Of a stretch of 64,000 nt of DNA, positions 42,593-51,154 are shown one piece after another (position 1 is the stretch's first letter; each line of letters begins with the position of its first letter). Position numbers and translations under genes: made by a program. Under the pieces are notes generated by a model. That model was given only the letters and a program-made list of their open reading frames with translations. It did not search any database and was not told where the DNA came from. Source of the stretch: Mucilaginibacter dorajii (GTDB lineage Bacteria; Bacteroidota; Bacteroidia; Sphingobacteriales; Sphingobacteriaceae); contig NZ_JANTYS010000027.1 in the NCBI RefSeq assembly GCF_024808255.1, positions 1 through 64,000 of the forward strand, in the 5' to 3' direction.

Positions 42593-43663
42593 ATGAAAAA
42601 TACACTACTTGCGCTATCAAGCGTGGCTCTGCTTGCTTTAGCCAGCTGCAGCAGCAAAAGTACACCAACACCGGTCACTACGGATGCTGAGGGAACCGTT
42701 ATTACCGAGTTTGTTAACGTTGTTGCCAACCCCGATTATGCCGCGATTAACGATAACGCTGTTAAGTTGCAGGCCGCTGTTACTTTATTGATCAGTACGC
42801 CTAACGCTGCTAATTTATTAGCTGCTCAAAACGCGTGGAAAGCAACCCGCGAGCCATGGGAATCATGCGAAGGTTTTTTATTTGGCCCGGTAGAGGACAA
42901 TGATTATGACCCTACTATGGATAGCTGGCCTTTAAATAAAACAGATGTTGATGCCCGTTTGGCCAGCAGCGATGTGTTTACCACTTCTTATATTGATGGA
43001 CTGGATGGCACTGCCAAAGGTTTTCACGGTATTGAGTACATTATTTTTGGTGAAGGTGGTGCTAAAAAAGCAACTGATGTTACCGCGCGCGAAAAATTAT
43101 ACCTTGCTGCATCAACCACAAGTTTAGTAGCTACTACGCAAGCTTTGCGCGATAGCTGGGATGCCTCAAAAGGCAACTACTCTGCAACCGTTACTACAGC
43201 AGGTAAAGGCAGCGCGGTATACAAAACCCGTAAAGATGTGTTTAAAGCAATGGTTGGCGCAATGAGTGATATTTGCGGCGAAGTTGGTACCAGCAAAATG
43301 GAAGATCCATACGCTGCCCGCGATAGTACATTAGACGAGTCGTCATTTTCACACAACTCCACTGTCGATTTTACAAACAACATCAAAGGTATCCTTAACG
43401 TATATACCTGTACCTACGGGGGCAAAACCGGTTCTGCAAGTTTAAGCACACTGGTAGCTGCTAAAAATGCCTCTTTAGATGCAAAAATAAAAACACAATA
43501 CAATGCTGTATTGGCATCATTTGCAACCATTACACATACATTCGAAAAAGCGATCTATGATCAGCGTGCCCAGGTAAAAGCAACCCAGGATGCTATTGCC
43601 ACATTGCAAAGCACGCTTGATGTTGATTTAAACGCTTTTGTTGAAGCAAACATAAAAGACTAA
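42593..43663 (+). CDS. imelysin family lipoprotein
   Basis: 356 residues. Lipobox ALASC (Cys 19). The imelysin fold is helical with the GxHxxE motif intact (Gly143, His145, Glu148 in GFHGIEY). The family includes periplasmic iron-uptake proteins related to EfeO and algal/bacterial IrpA; ligand binding by the HxxE site is thought to hold the metal. It lies between the Rieske and di-heme genes, which fits a metal redox step before uptake. Peptidase activity is historical and doubtful. Confidence 0.88.
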   Translation: MKNTLLALSSVALLALASCSSKSTPTPVTTDAEGTVITEFVNVVANPDYAAINDNAVKLQAAVTLLISTPNAANLLAAQNAWKATREPWESCEGFLFGPVEDNDYDPTMDSWPLNKTDVDARLASSDVFTTSYIDGLDGTAKGFHGIEYIIFGEGGAKKATDVTAREKLYLAASTTSLVATTQALRDSWDASKGNYSATVTTAGKGSAVYKTRKDVFKAMVGAMSDICGEVGTSKMEDPYAARDSTLDESSFSHNSTVDFTNNIKGILNVYTCTYGGKTGSASLSTLVAAKNASLDAKIKTQYNAVLASFATITHTFEKAIYDQRAQVKATQDAIATLQSTLDVDLNAFVEANIKD

Positions 43664-43671
43664 CAATACAG

Positions 43672-45045
43672 GTGAAAAAGTTAACAGTAGTAGGCGTATT
43701 AGCAATTTTAGTGCTTGTTTTGTCGCAATGTCAAAAGGCGGCAACTTTTCCTGATACCGGTTATGACGCACGCTTATCGGGCGGTGTAGCCACCGTGTTT
43801 GATATCACATCACACGCGTTCAGCAATATGTTTCCAGGACTATCTGATCGTGATCAGATAGTGCACGCGTTTGGCGACGCTGCTTTCAGCAAAATATTTG
43901 TTACTGCGCCTGCACCTGTTAATAGTGGCTTGGGTACTATTTTTAACAATAACTCCTGTATCTCTTGTCACCACAACGATGGCATTGGTTTACCCACTGC
44001 AGGAGATTCCCGCTCTTCATTATTAGTGCGGATTAGTTTGCCCGGCACTGATGCCCATGGAGGTCCGGTAGCGGTGCCTGGCTATGGCTTACAGCTACAG
44101 GATAAAGCCGTTTATGGTAAAGTCCCCGAAGCTAAAATCAATATTAACTACACCAATACTACATACAGTTTTGCCGATGGCGAAACTTATGAATTAAGGG
44201 CACCAACGTATACTTTAACCAATTTGTACACCGCCATAACAGGTAATTACCTGCTTTCGCCACGCCTGGCGCCGCCCATGTTTGGTTTGGGCTTGCTGGA
44301 AGCAGTACCCGAAAGTGAAATTGTAGCCATGGCCGACCCTAATGATGCCGACGGCGATGGTATAAAAGGTAAGCCAAACTATGTTTGGGATGTAGCCACA
44401 CAATCGCGCCAGTTAGGTCGTTTTGGCTGGAAAGCTAATACCGCGTCGATATTAACACAGGTTGCTGCCGCCTATAACCAGGATATAGGCATTACCAGCA
44501 GGATTTTTCCGGTTGAAAGTAGTTTTGGCCAAACCCAGGATGATGGCTTGAAGGATGATCCCGAATTACCGGACAGTACCTTAAATGCGGTACGGTTTTA
44601 TGCGGCTACCCTGGCGGTACCTGCTCGCCGCAGCGTTACCGACCCTGATGCTCAAAGAGGAGAGGCTTTATTTAAAGCAGCAAAATGTGCTGTTTGCCAC
44701 AGGCAAACGCTTACTACAGCAGTAAATGTATCTTTCCCATCAATATCAAACCAGGTTATTCACCCGTATACCGATATGCTGGTGCATGACATGGGTACCG
44801 GTCTTGCCGATAACCGCCCCGACTTTTTAGCCGGCGGACAAGAGTGGCGCACCGCCTCCCTTTGGGGCCTTGGTTTATTTGAAAAAGTGAACAGCCCGGG
44901 CTATTATTTGCATGATGGTCGCGCACGCTCCGTAACCGAAGCCATTATGTGGCATGGGGGAGAGGCCGAATCGGCTAAAGTATATTTCTCTAAATTGTCA
45001 AAATCCGACAGAACTTTGGTGTTGAAGTTTTTGGGAAGTTTGTAA
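43672..45045 (+). CDS. di-heme oxidoreductase (DHOR) family protein
   Basis: 457 residues, starting at GTG (MKKLTVVGVLAILVLVLSQC, lipobox-like). Two c-type heme sites: Cys96-x2-Cys99-His100 (CISCH) and Cys339-x2-Cys342-His343 (CAVCH). The family (also called thiol oxidoreductase or di-haem peroxidase-like) is periplasmic and often next to imelysin genes. It needs the Ccm machinery, whose genes flank this run. It starts nine bases after the imelysin stop, so the four genes very probably are one operon. A terminator follows at 45070. Confidence 0.92.
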   Translation: MKKLTVVGVLAILVLVLSQCQKAATFPDTGYDARLSGGVATVFDITSHAFSNMFPGLSDRDQIVHAFGDAAFSKIFVTAPAPVNSGLGTIFNNNSCISCHHNDGIGLPTAGDSRSSLLVRISLPGTDAHGGPVAVPGYGLQLQDKAVYGKVPEAKININYTNTTYSFADGETYELRAPTYTLTNLYTAITGNYLLSPRLAPPMFGLGLLEAVPESEIVAMADPNDADGDGIKGKPNYVWDVATQSRQLGRFGWKANTASILTQVAAAYNQDIGITSRIFPVESSFGQTQDDGLKDDPELPDSTLNAVRFYAATLAVPARRSVTDPDAQRGEALFKAAKCAVCHRQTLTTAVNVSFPSISNQVIHPYTDMLVHDMGTGLADNRPDFLAGGQEWRTASLWGLGLFEKVNSPGYYLHDGRARSVTEAIMWHGGEAESAKVYFSKLSKSDRTLVLKFLGSL

Positions 45046-45069
45046 GGAAAGAGAGTCAAGAGGTTAGAG

Positions 45070-45117
45070 TCAAGAATTAAGACAGGTAAGCATTTCTGTC
45101 TTAATTCTTGATTTTTT
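45070..45117 (+). terminator. terminator after the di-heme gene, built from repeat words
   Basis: Perfect 16-base arms TCAAGAATTAAGACAG and CTGTCTTAATTCTTGA around a 10-base loop, then TTTTTTATTT. The stem is made of the same words as the 17841-18140 element. It overlaps the 3' end of the convergent gene at 45116. Confidence 0.85.
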
Positions 45118-45643
45118 ATTTGTCAATTCTACTCTGTAGAAGTTCAAATACTTCGTTAAACTCTTTATCGCCAAGTTCTTGGCGACTAAAGAAAAACATT
45201 ACCCCTGCGGATTCTTTAACCAGGATGAATAGGGTATCCTTAAAAATTATGGCGGAGTTGAAAAGAGACCAGCTCAATTGTAAACGCTTTTCCTTATCCC
45301 GGTAATCTATCCCTTCATCATTAAAGGTAAAAGTACAATCCATCATTTCCTTTTCAAGCCGCTCCGCGCGCGCCTTTGTTTTTCTGGAAAAGCGAACCCA
45401 GCGTTCTATAAAGGTTAACCACCACAAAAACAGGTAAAATACCGAGCCTCCTTCGATAATTTTATCCAGTGGAAACCGGTTACTGGTGTCGCCGGAAAAT
45501 ACTGCTGCTGCCACAATCATGATTACTAACGTCAAAATAAAATACCGTTTCATGATTTTGGCGTTTGATAACGACCAATGAACGCGCTGTTTGTTTAAAA
45601 AGTAGGTGCGGTTAAATGGGATATGGATAGTTTTTTCCTGCAT
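45116..45643 (-). CDS. YcxB-like membrane protein
   Basis: 175 residues from the ATG giving MQEKTIHIPFNRTYF; an in-frame start at 45679 is possible. Two membrane helices (about 32-51 and 63-83) and a cytoplasmic C-terminal domain (CTFTFNDEGIDYRDKEKRLQ, LSWSLFNSAIIFKDTLFILV) match the YcxB-like family. Function unknown. Convergent with the di-heme gene. Confidence 0.7.
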   Translation of the reverse strand: MQEKTIHIPFNRTYFLNKQRVHWSLSNAKIMKRYFILTLVIMIVAAAVFSGDTSNRFPLDKIIEGGSVFYLFLWWLTFIERWVRFSRKTKARAERLEKEMMDCTFTFNDEGIDYRDKEKRLQLSWSLFNSAIIFKDTLFILVKESAGVMFFFSRQELGDKEFNEVFELLQSRIDK

Positions 45644-45751
45644 GGTTGTTGTGATAATAGGGGCGGAAAATACAAACAATATTTAAGAGAAATGATGGGT
45701 ATAATAAAGTACATATCTATAAATTGGCAGTTGTTTTAAGATAAGTTAAGC

Positions 45752-46411
45752 ATGGACGTTAAACTAATTCCTGTATTAGAAATAAATTGCTGGGATGCCG
45801 ATGTACTATCACCCGGCAATGGTCCTTATTGGCTTTATCCGGAAGAGTACAATCACTACAATAATGCATGCCGCTTAAAGGCAGGGTTCGAAGATGAGTT
45901 TGTATTTTATATGAAGGGAGCCACTTTTGTACGGATTAATGACATAACAATATCAAATTTAGAAAAGCTTATCAAAGATGAAGTTAAAGGCATTTTGAGC
46001 GGCGAACATTCAAGAGAAGACGGAGGGTACTTATCGGGAGGCTACGTTTTAAATATTGACGGAAAAGATGTGAGTTTTCCACAATGTTGCTCAGACCTTG
46101 CCGGTATAAATTACTGGAAAAGAATGGCACGGGAAAGCCAGGCTGGTTACGATGATGGTCATCCAGCTCCGGTTTTAACTTTTACCGACGACGAAGTTCT
46201 ATTCGATTTTAAGGCTGGTGAGATTGGTGAAAAATTTACGCCACCACCACTTTATGATAAAATTATCATAAAAAAGGCCGACTTGAAAAAGGCGGTTGAT
46301 GAGGTAGAAATAGAACTTTACAAATTCGCTGAAAGAATAGAAGGCATAAATAAATCTCTCAGTTTGAACATAATTAATATAGATAAATTGCTCATTTGGG
46401 GTGATGATTGA
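45752..46411 (+). CDS. hypothetical protein (219 aa)
   Basis: A soluble, acidic protein reading MDVKLIPVLEINCWDADVLS at its start. Later motifs are GGYLSGGYVLNIDGKDVSFP and DLAGINYWKRMARESQAGYD, then a long C-terminal helix with IKKADLKKAVDEVEIELYK. I do not recognise a family. The general style (single gene, acidic, no signal peptide) is like many immunity or stress proteins of Bacteroidota, but there is no toxin gene next to it. Its start is preceded by no clear -7 element. Confidence 0.6.
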   Translation: MDVKLIPVLEINCWDADVLSPGNGPYWLYPEEYNHYNNACRLKAGFEDEFVFYMKGATFVRINDITISNLEKLIKDEVKGILSGEHSREDGGYLSGGYVLNIDGKDVSFPQCCSDLAGINYWKRMARESQAGYDDGHPAPVLTFTDDEVLFDFKAGEIGEKFTPPPLYDKIIIKKADLKKAVDEVEIELYKFAERIEGINKSLSLNIINIDKLLIWGDD

Positions 46412-46435
46412 TAAAACTGCGTTAACGAAATTTTC

Positions 46436-46520
46436 GCGTTAGTGATGGAAGCGGATACCGGCCCCGAGCTTAAGGCCTTGTGTGCGTATGAGCGTACAGC
46501 ACGGGCCGCAGGCAACGCCA
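46436..46520 (+). repeat. 85-bp dispersed repeat, copy A
   Basis: Matches the inverse of 50806-50889 over its whole length. Shared blocks include GCGTTAGTGAT, AGCGGATACCG, AAGGCCTTGTG, CGTATGAGCG, AGCACGG and AACGCCA. The gap 46412-46793 also holds an AAATTCAAAA word array (46523-46560), then unremarkable sequence up to the next promoter. Confidence 0.8.
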
Positions 46521-46746
46521 TGGTTAATTCAAAATTCAAAAATAAAAATTCAAAAAACTTTGTTTGGTTAATGACCTTGAGAGGGTAACATGTTTTTTAG
46601 CTGAGCCTCGCAATCGACAACCCGATTCCAGGCTTCACTCGCAACTCGAACCCCGCTCCCCGCACCTCATCACCCGCACCTCCATTTGTAAAAATCCTAT
46701 ATCACAAAATAAATACTTGCCTAATTCATCCTGCGTTCATAAAAAA

Positions 46747-46777
46747 TGTGTTTTTTTGATAGCTTGAAATAAATTTG
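46747..46777 (+). promoter_or_regulatory. promoter: TGTG, 19 bases, TAAATTTG
   Basis: -33-like TGTG (46747-46750) and perfect -7 TAAATTTG (46770-46777) with 19-base spacing, ending 16 bases before ATG 46794. Confidence 0.55.
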
Positions 46778-46793
46778 AGTATTTTTAATATTG

Positions 46794-47981
46794 ATGCGGC
46801 TGTACCGGTTATCCCTGATTTTATTTTTACTGTTCCCGTTTGTTGTTTTGGCACAAACTGCAACCATTACGGGTAGGGTAGTGCATGGCGAAAGTAAAGC
46901 CCCAATTGCCAATGCCAGCGTGTTTTTAAACAATGCTACCTATGGCACTTCCACAGCCGAGGATGGTTCGTTTACGCTATCGGGAATAAAACCTGGTCAG
47001 TATGAATTGATTGTTACTGTGGTTGGCTATGAAGACTATTCACAAACCGTACAGGTAGGACACGATGTGATCAAACTGGATATCTCCTTAAATCAAAAGG
47101 TATTGATGCTGCGTGAAGTGGTGATCAGCAGTAATGCCGATTGGAAAAAAAATTATGAACAATTCAGACGCGAGTTTATCGGCACTACCGAAAACTCCAA
47201 ACTGTGCAAGGTGCTTAACCCGCATATCCTTAACCTGGTTTATAACCGCACCAAACAACAGTTAGAGGCCGATGGTGATGAGTTTTTAGTGGTGGAGAAC
47301 CGCGCGTTAGGCTATCGTACCAAATACTTGCTGAAGAATTTTTTGAGCGATGCCATTGAGCATACCATTCAATATACCGGCCGGGCCTTGTTTGAAAACC
47401 TGCCGGGATCGCCCGAGCAAAAGAAGCTTTGGAAGCTGAAGCGGGAAGAAGCCTATTATGGTTCGCCGCAGCAATTCTTTAGGGCTTTATATAAAGATAA
47501 ACTACAGGAAGAAGGCTTTGAGGCCCATGATTTTACCCGCACGCTAAACAGGGAACGCCCACCTGAAGAAGTAATTCAGCAAAAAATTAAACGTTATAAA
47601 GAAACCAACCGCGATTCGCTTATCCATTGGTACCATGTAGCTAACTACACCAAGTGGAACAATGAGAATGTGGTAAAGATCCCTTATCAATCTGCAGAGA
47701 TCCTGCGTAAAACGCAGCAGGCCGGTATTTATGCCATTGCTTTCCCGCATTTTTTATACGTGGTGTACACCAAAAAGCATGAGCTTACCGAGTTTAAAGA
47801 TGTTTACCGTCCGTTGGATATGGAAAACTTTGAAACCAGTATTATTACCCTGTATGGTGGTTATGCCGCATTTGATCAAAACGGCATTGTGATGTCGAAC
47901 CCGGCCCCGCTGTACGAAGGCACCTGGTCAAAAGCCAAACTATGCGACCTGTTACCGGTTGACTACGAACCGGGGGATTAG
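46794..47981 (+). CDS. exported protein with carboxypeptidase regulatory-like domain
   Basis: 395 residues from ATG 46794 (a TTG just before is in frame). A signal peptide (YRLSLILFLLFPFVVLA, cleaved near 21) leads to a CarboxypepD_reg-like beta sandwich (about 24-105, TITGRVVHGESKAPIANASV, FTLSGIKPGQYELIVTVVGY). The rest is a conserved Bacteroidota region rich in charged residues (YGSPQQFFRALYKDKLQEEG) without a named function. Similar proteins are often outer-membrane or periplasmic. It begins a 150-base gap before ccmC. Confidence 0.75.
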   Translation: MRLYRLSLILFLLFPFVVLAQTATITGRVVHGESKAPIANASVFLNNATYGTSTAEDGSFTLSGIKPGQYELIVTVVGYEDYSQTVQVGHDVIKLDISLNQKVLMLREVVISSNADWKKNYEQFRREFIGTTENSKLCKVLNPHILNLVYNRTKQQLEADGDEFLVVENRALGYRTKYLLKNFLSDAIEHTIQYTGRALFENLPGSPEQKKLWKLKREEAYYGSPQQFFRALYKDKLQEEGFEAHDFTRTLNRERPPEEVIQQKIKRYKETNRDSLIHWYHVANYTKWNNENVVKIPYQSAEILRKTQQAGIYAIAFPHFLYVVYTKKHELTEFKDVYRPLDMENFETSIITLYGGYAAFDQNGIVMSNPAPLYEGTWSKAKLCDLLPVDYEPGD

Positions 47982-47987
47982 CTTCGC

Positions 47988-48135
47988 CGTCATTGGTCAT
48001 TTCGCTTCGCTGTCATTAGTCATTGGTGCTTTGCAGTCATTAGTTTTTATTTGAAAATTTTTAAAACCGCTTTTAAAAATCCGACTTGCCTTAATGACCA
48101 ATAACTGCACAAAAAAACTAATGATCAATGACTAA
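47988..48135. repeat. 23-bp tandem repeat and hairpin (GTCATTRGTCATT family)
   Basis: One full 23-base unit (47996-48018) and a second partial unit on the left; the inverse words (TTAATGACCAATAACTGC, ACTAATGATCAATGACTAA) on the right (48090-48136). The right end reaches the -7 element of ccmC. Confidence 0.8.
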
Positions 48136-48139
48136 TTAT

Positions 48140-48147
48140 TACCTTTG
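48140..48147 (+). promoter_or_regulatory. -7 element TACCTTTG for ccmC
   Basis: Perfect TAnnTTTG match, nine bases before ATG 48157. A TTG start at 48145 would overlap the element and is therefore unlikely. Confidence 0.55.
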
Positions 48148-48156
48148 TTGCATAAT

Positions 48157-48831
48157 ATGAAGTTTATTTATCAAACCTGGTGGAAGGTAATAACCGTAAT
48201 CGTGATCATTTACACATTGATCGCGGGTTTATTACTCGGCGTGCCGGCCATGCCCATCCTACACGAAACTATCCGTAATACTTATTTCCACGTACCTATG
48301 TGGATGGCCATGTTCACGGTGTTTACCATATCTGTTTACTATAGCATTAAGTACCTGCAAACAGGTGAAGAGAAGTATGATCTGATAGCGGTTGAAAGTG
48401 CCAACACAGGCATTTTCTTTTTTGTTATAGGCCTGGTTACAGGTATGCTTTGGGCCAGGTACACCTGGGGCGCTTTCTGGAGTAATGATCCTAAACAAAA
48501 CAGCGCGGCCATTGCCTTCCTGTTATACTGCGCTTACTCGGTATTGCGTAACTCTATTGATGAGGAACAAAAGCGCGCCAAAATTTCGGCCATCTATAAC
48601 ATCTTCGCGTTTCCTATCATGATCGTGTTGATTATGGTACTGCCCCGTATGACAGATTCCCTGCATCCCGGCAATGGCGGTAACCCCGCTTTCGGCAAGC
48701 TCGATTTAGATAACCGTATGCGCATTGTATTGTACCCGGCATTCATCGCCTGGAGCTTTATGGGCGTTTGGATAGCGTCGGTACGTTACCGCATCCGTTT
48801 AATTGAAAATAAAAAGAACCAGATAAATTAA
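48157..48831 (+). CDS. ccmC: cytochrome c maturation protein CcmC-like (heme handling)
   Basis: 224 residues with six membrane helices. The Trp-rich periplasmic block WGAFWSNDPKQNSAAIAFLL (about 104-123) is the Bacteroidota form of the WWD heme-binding motif, and His residues flank it (FHVPMWMAMFTVF early). CcmC loads heme on CcmE. The stop codon overlaps the start of the small ccmD-like gene (TAATG). Second TTG starts upstream are ignored because of the promoter position. Confidence 0.9.
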   Translation: MKFIYQTWWKVITVIVIIYTLIAGLLLGVPAMPILHETIRNTYFHVPMWMAMFTVFTISVYYSIKYLQTGEEKYDLIAVESANTGIFFFVIGLVTGMLWARYTWGAFWSNDPKQNSAAIAFLLYCAYSVLRNSIDEEQKRAKISAIYNIFAFPIMIVLIMVLPRMTDSLHPGNGGNPAFGKLDLDNRMRIVLYPAFIAWSFMGVWIASVRYRIRLIENKKNQIN

Positions 48832-49040
48832 TGAAAAAGTTAACATTAATGTTAATGTTGTTGCTGAGCTTTGCTACCGCGTTTGCACAGCAAAACCAGC
48901 CTGTTGAAATGGCCGATGCCTTGCGCGGTTCGGGGAAAATATACGTCGTGGTGTGTACTATCGTGATCGTTTTTATCGGTTTGGCCATTTACCTGTTTTC
49001 TATCGACCGCAGGCTGAAAAAAATCGAAAAAAACAACTAA
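48831..49040 (+). CDS. ccmD: CcmD-like small membrane protein
   Basis: 69 residues: a signal-like N-terminus (KKLTLMLMLLLSFATAFAQ) and one membrane helix at about 39-58 (YVVVCTIVIVFIGLAIYLFS), then the short basic tail RRLKKIEKNN. Size, topology and one-base overlap with ccmC fit CcmD, which holds CcmC and CcmE together. Sequence alone is weak because CcmD is poorly conserved. Confidence 0.75.
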   Translation: MKKLTLMLMLLLSFATAFAQQNQPVEMADALRGSGKIYVVVCTIVIVFIGLAIYLFSIDRRLKKIEKNN

Positions 49041-49118
49041 CAAAAAAACAAGGTCTATGTTGTTTAAACACTGATTTTACTATGCATGCATAGTGTGTAT
49101 CCGCGACACTAACTATAA

Positions 49119-49126
49119 TATATTTG
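49119..49126 (+). promoter_or_regulatory. -7 element TATATTTG for the glutamate dehydrogenase gene
   Basis: Perfect TAnnTTTG match with a TGTG 21 bases before it (49094-49097). It ends 66 bases before ATG 49193, giving an AT-rich leader of about 60 bases. Confidence 0.5.
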
Positions 49127-49192
49127 CAATATTGATAAAAATTGTACCAAATTTGCACACTTTTTTAAGAGTTTAATATTTATACAATAATT

Positions 49193-50629
49193 ATGGATAC
49201 CAATATTTTAGTTGCCGACGAAGAGACACACTTTTTTGGCGACGTATGCAAAAACTTTGATTATGCCGCTCAATTCACCAAACACGATGCCGGCCTGCTT
49301 GATCAGATCAAATCATGTAACAGTGTTTACCGTTTCCGTTTCCCTATCCGCAGGGGTAATGGTTTCGAGGTAATTGACGCCTGGCGTGTAGAGCACTCGC
49401 ACCACCAATCGCCAACCAAAGGCGGTATCCGCTACAGCGAAATGGTGAACGAGGATGAGGTGATGGCCCTGGCCGCGCTGATGACCTACAAGTGTGCTAT
49501 TGTAAACGTGCCCTTTGGCGGTGCCAAAGGCGGTATCAAAATCAATCCTAAAAACTACACTGTAAGCGAGCTGGAAAACATTACCCGCCGCTATACTGTG
49601 GAGCTTATTAAAAAGAACTTTATTGGTCCAAGCATTGACGTACCCGCGCCAGATTACGGCAGCGGCGAACGTGAAATGAGCTGGATTGCCGATACGTATG
49701 CAACCATGAACCCAGGTCAGCTGGATGCAATGGGTGCTGTTACAGGTAAACCTATTGCTTTACATGGTATTGCAGGCAGGAGGGAGGCAACCGGCAGGGG
49801 CGTGGCAATCGCTATCCGCGAGTGTGTAAGCTTTGGTGATGATATGCAGAAGTTAGGTTTGTTGCCAGGTTTATCGGGCAAAAGAGTTATTGTACAGGGT
49901 TTAGGTAATGTAGGTTATTACTCAGCTAAATTCCTGGCCGAGTTTGGTGCCATCATTGTTGGTTTGTGCGAATTTGAAGGTGCTATTTACAACGAGAATG
50001 GCTTAGATGTTGAAGCAGTTTTCCAACATCGCAAAGCAAGCGGATCTATTTTAGGTTACGCTGGTGCCACCCAGGAGTTTAAAAATACCATGGAAGGTTT
50101 AGAGCAGCCATGCGATATCCTGGTACCTGCCGCTTTAGAGAACCAAATCACCGAAGCCAACATTCGCAACATTCAGGCAAAAATTATCGCCGAAGGTGCA
50201 AACGGCCCAACCTCACCAGAGGCAGAAGCTATATTTTACGCAAATGGCGGTATCATCATTCCGGATATGTATGCCAATGCGGGCGGTGTAACAGTATCAT
50301 ACTTTGAGTGGTTAAAAAACCTGAGCCACGTAGCATTTGGCCGCATGAACCGCCGGTTTGAAGAAAACTCAAACCTTAACCTGGTAAACATGGTAGAAGG
50401 CATTACCGGTACATCATTAACTCCAATGCAGCGCTCAACCATCATTAAAGGTGCATCTGAACTTGAGTTGGTAAACTCGGGCTTAGAAGATACCATGATC
50501 CGCTCATACCACGAAATAAGGGAAACTTACAAAAGCAACCCAGCGATAGATACATTACGTAGCGCGGCCATGGTAGGTGCTATCAACAAAATTGCCGTTA
50601 GCTACCAAAACTTAGGTATCTGGCCGTAA
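49193..50629 (+). CDS. gdhA: Glu/Leu/Phe/Val dehydrogenase (glutamate dehydrogenase)
   Basis: 478 residues. The dimerisation/catalytic domain has KGGIRYSE and the catalytic-lysine block PFGGAKGGI (about 104-112), with conserved APDYGSGEREMSWI; the NAD(P) domain has VIVQGLGNVGYYSAKFLAEF (about 233-252) and the late NAGGVTVSYFEW. It interconverts glutamate and 2-oxoglutarate. Among Bacteroidota this gene often lies within the ccm cluster, as here. Its own promoter suggests independent expression. Confidence 0.92.
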   Translation: MDTNILVADEETHFFGDVCKNFDYAAQFTKHDAGLLDQIKSCNSVYRFRFPIRRGNGFEVIDAWRVEHSHHQSPTKGGIRYSEMVNEDEVMALAALMTYKCAIVNVPFGGAKGGIKINPKNYTVSELENITRRYTVELIKKNFIGPSIDVPAPDYGSGEREMSWIADTYATMNPGQLDAMGAVTGKPIALHGIAGRREATGRGVAIAIRECVSFGDDMQKLGLLPGLSGKRVIVQGLGNVGYYSAKFLAEFGAIIVGLCEFEGAIYNENGLDVEAVFQHRKASGSILGYAGATQEFKNTMEGLEQPCDILVPAALENQITEANIRNIQAKIIAEGANGPTSPEAEAIFYANGGIIIPDMYANAGGVTVSYFEWLKNLSHVAFGRMNRRFEENSNLNLVNMVEGITGTSLTPMQRSTIIKGASELELVNSGLEDTMIRSYHEIRETYKSNPAIDTLRSAAMVGAINKIAVSYQNLGIWP

Positions 50630-50637
50630 ATTTTGCT

Positions 50638-50700
50638 GCGCAGTCATTTGCTTCGCGTCATTAGTCATTTCGCTGCGCTGTCATTAATCATTAGTGCAAT
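50638..50700. repeat. 23-bp unit repeat (GTCATTRGTCATT family), one arm
   Basis: Variants of GTCATTAGTCATTTCGCTGC occur three times. Same units as at 20582 and 47988. No inverse arm is present here. Confidence 0.7.
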
Positions 50701-50713
50701 GCGTTAACAGCCA

Positions 50714-50740
50714 TGTCATTGCGAGGAACGAAGCAATCGC
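50714..50740. repeat. solitary half of the GTCATTGCGAGG repeat
   Basis: Nearly identical to the left arm of the 10912-10994 element (TGTCATTGCGAGG, AACGAAGCAATCGC). The partner arm is missing. Confidence 0.7.
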
Positions 50741-50767
50741 GAACCTTACAGAGTCAATAACATTATT

Positions 50768-50808
50768 AAGAGGTAAGTTTAGAAGCTTGCCTCTTTTTGT
50801 TTTTTTGG
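50768..50808 (+). terminator. terminator about 140 bases after the glutamate dehydrogenase gene
   Basis: Arms AAGAGGTAAG and CTTGCCTCTT (one G:T pair) around an 8-base loop, then TTTGTTTTTTT. Confidence 0.7.
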
Positions 50809-50889
50809 CGTTCCCTTTGGGCCGTGCTATTCGCTCATACGTGCACAAGGCCTTAGGCGAGGGTCGGTATCCGCTACTATCACTAACGC
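50806..50889 (-). repeat. 85-bp dispersed repeat, copy B (inverted)
   Basis: Inverse copy of 46436-46520 with scattered substitutions. Lies directly after the terminator at 50768. Confidence 0.8.
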
Positions 50890-50892
50890 AAA

Positions 50893-51017
50893 TTGTCTGA
50901 ACCGGGATCAAACAGATTAAGGGATTTATAGGATTTTATTTCAGTAAAAAAACTTAAACCTGGTATCAAGGTAAAATCCTGAGAATCCCTTAATCCTATA
51001 AATCGTGGTTCAGACAA
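50893..51017. repeat. long inverted repeat (TTGTCTGAACC..GGTTCAGACAA)
   Basis: Ends TTGTCTGAACC (50893-50903) and GGTTCAGACAA (51007-51017) are perfect inverse copies; the inner words GATTAAGGGATTTATAGGAT and CCCTTAATCCTATAAATC pair as well. Repeats of this design are scattered in many Bacteroidota. A TCCTTACTC word array follows at 51045-51095. These fill the gap 50630-51191. Confidence 0.75.
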
Positions 51018-51154
51018 AATAGCTGTAAGCGGGTTTGCTATCTTCCTTCTAAAAGTCCTTACTCTTTGATCCCCTCATCCTTGCTCTATTCTATCAAGAA
51101 TAATTCTAAATAACACAAACCACCCGTAATAAACATTATTAGCTATACGTTTTG

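Noticed and set aside
46318..46539. Minus-strand frame with a RAVRSYAHKAL-like peptide, and its counterpart at 50694-50911
   Set aside because: Both arise from the 85-bp dispersed repeat read in the same direction; similarity is explained by the DNA repeat, and one frame overlaps the 3' end of a better gene.
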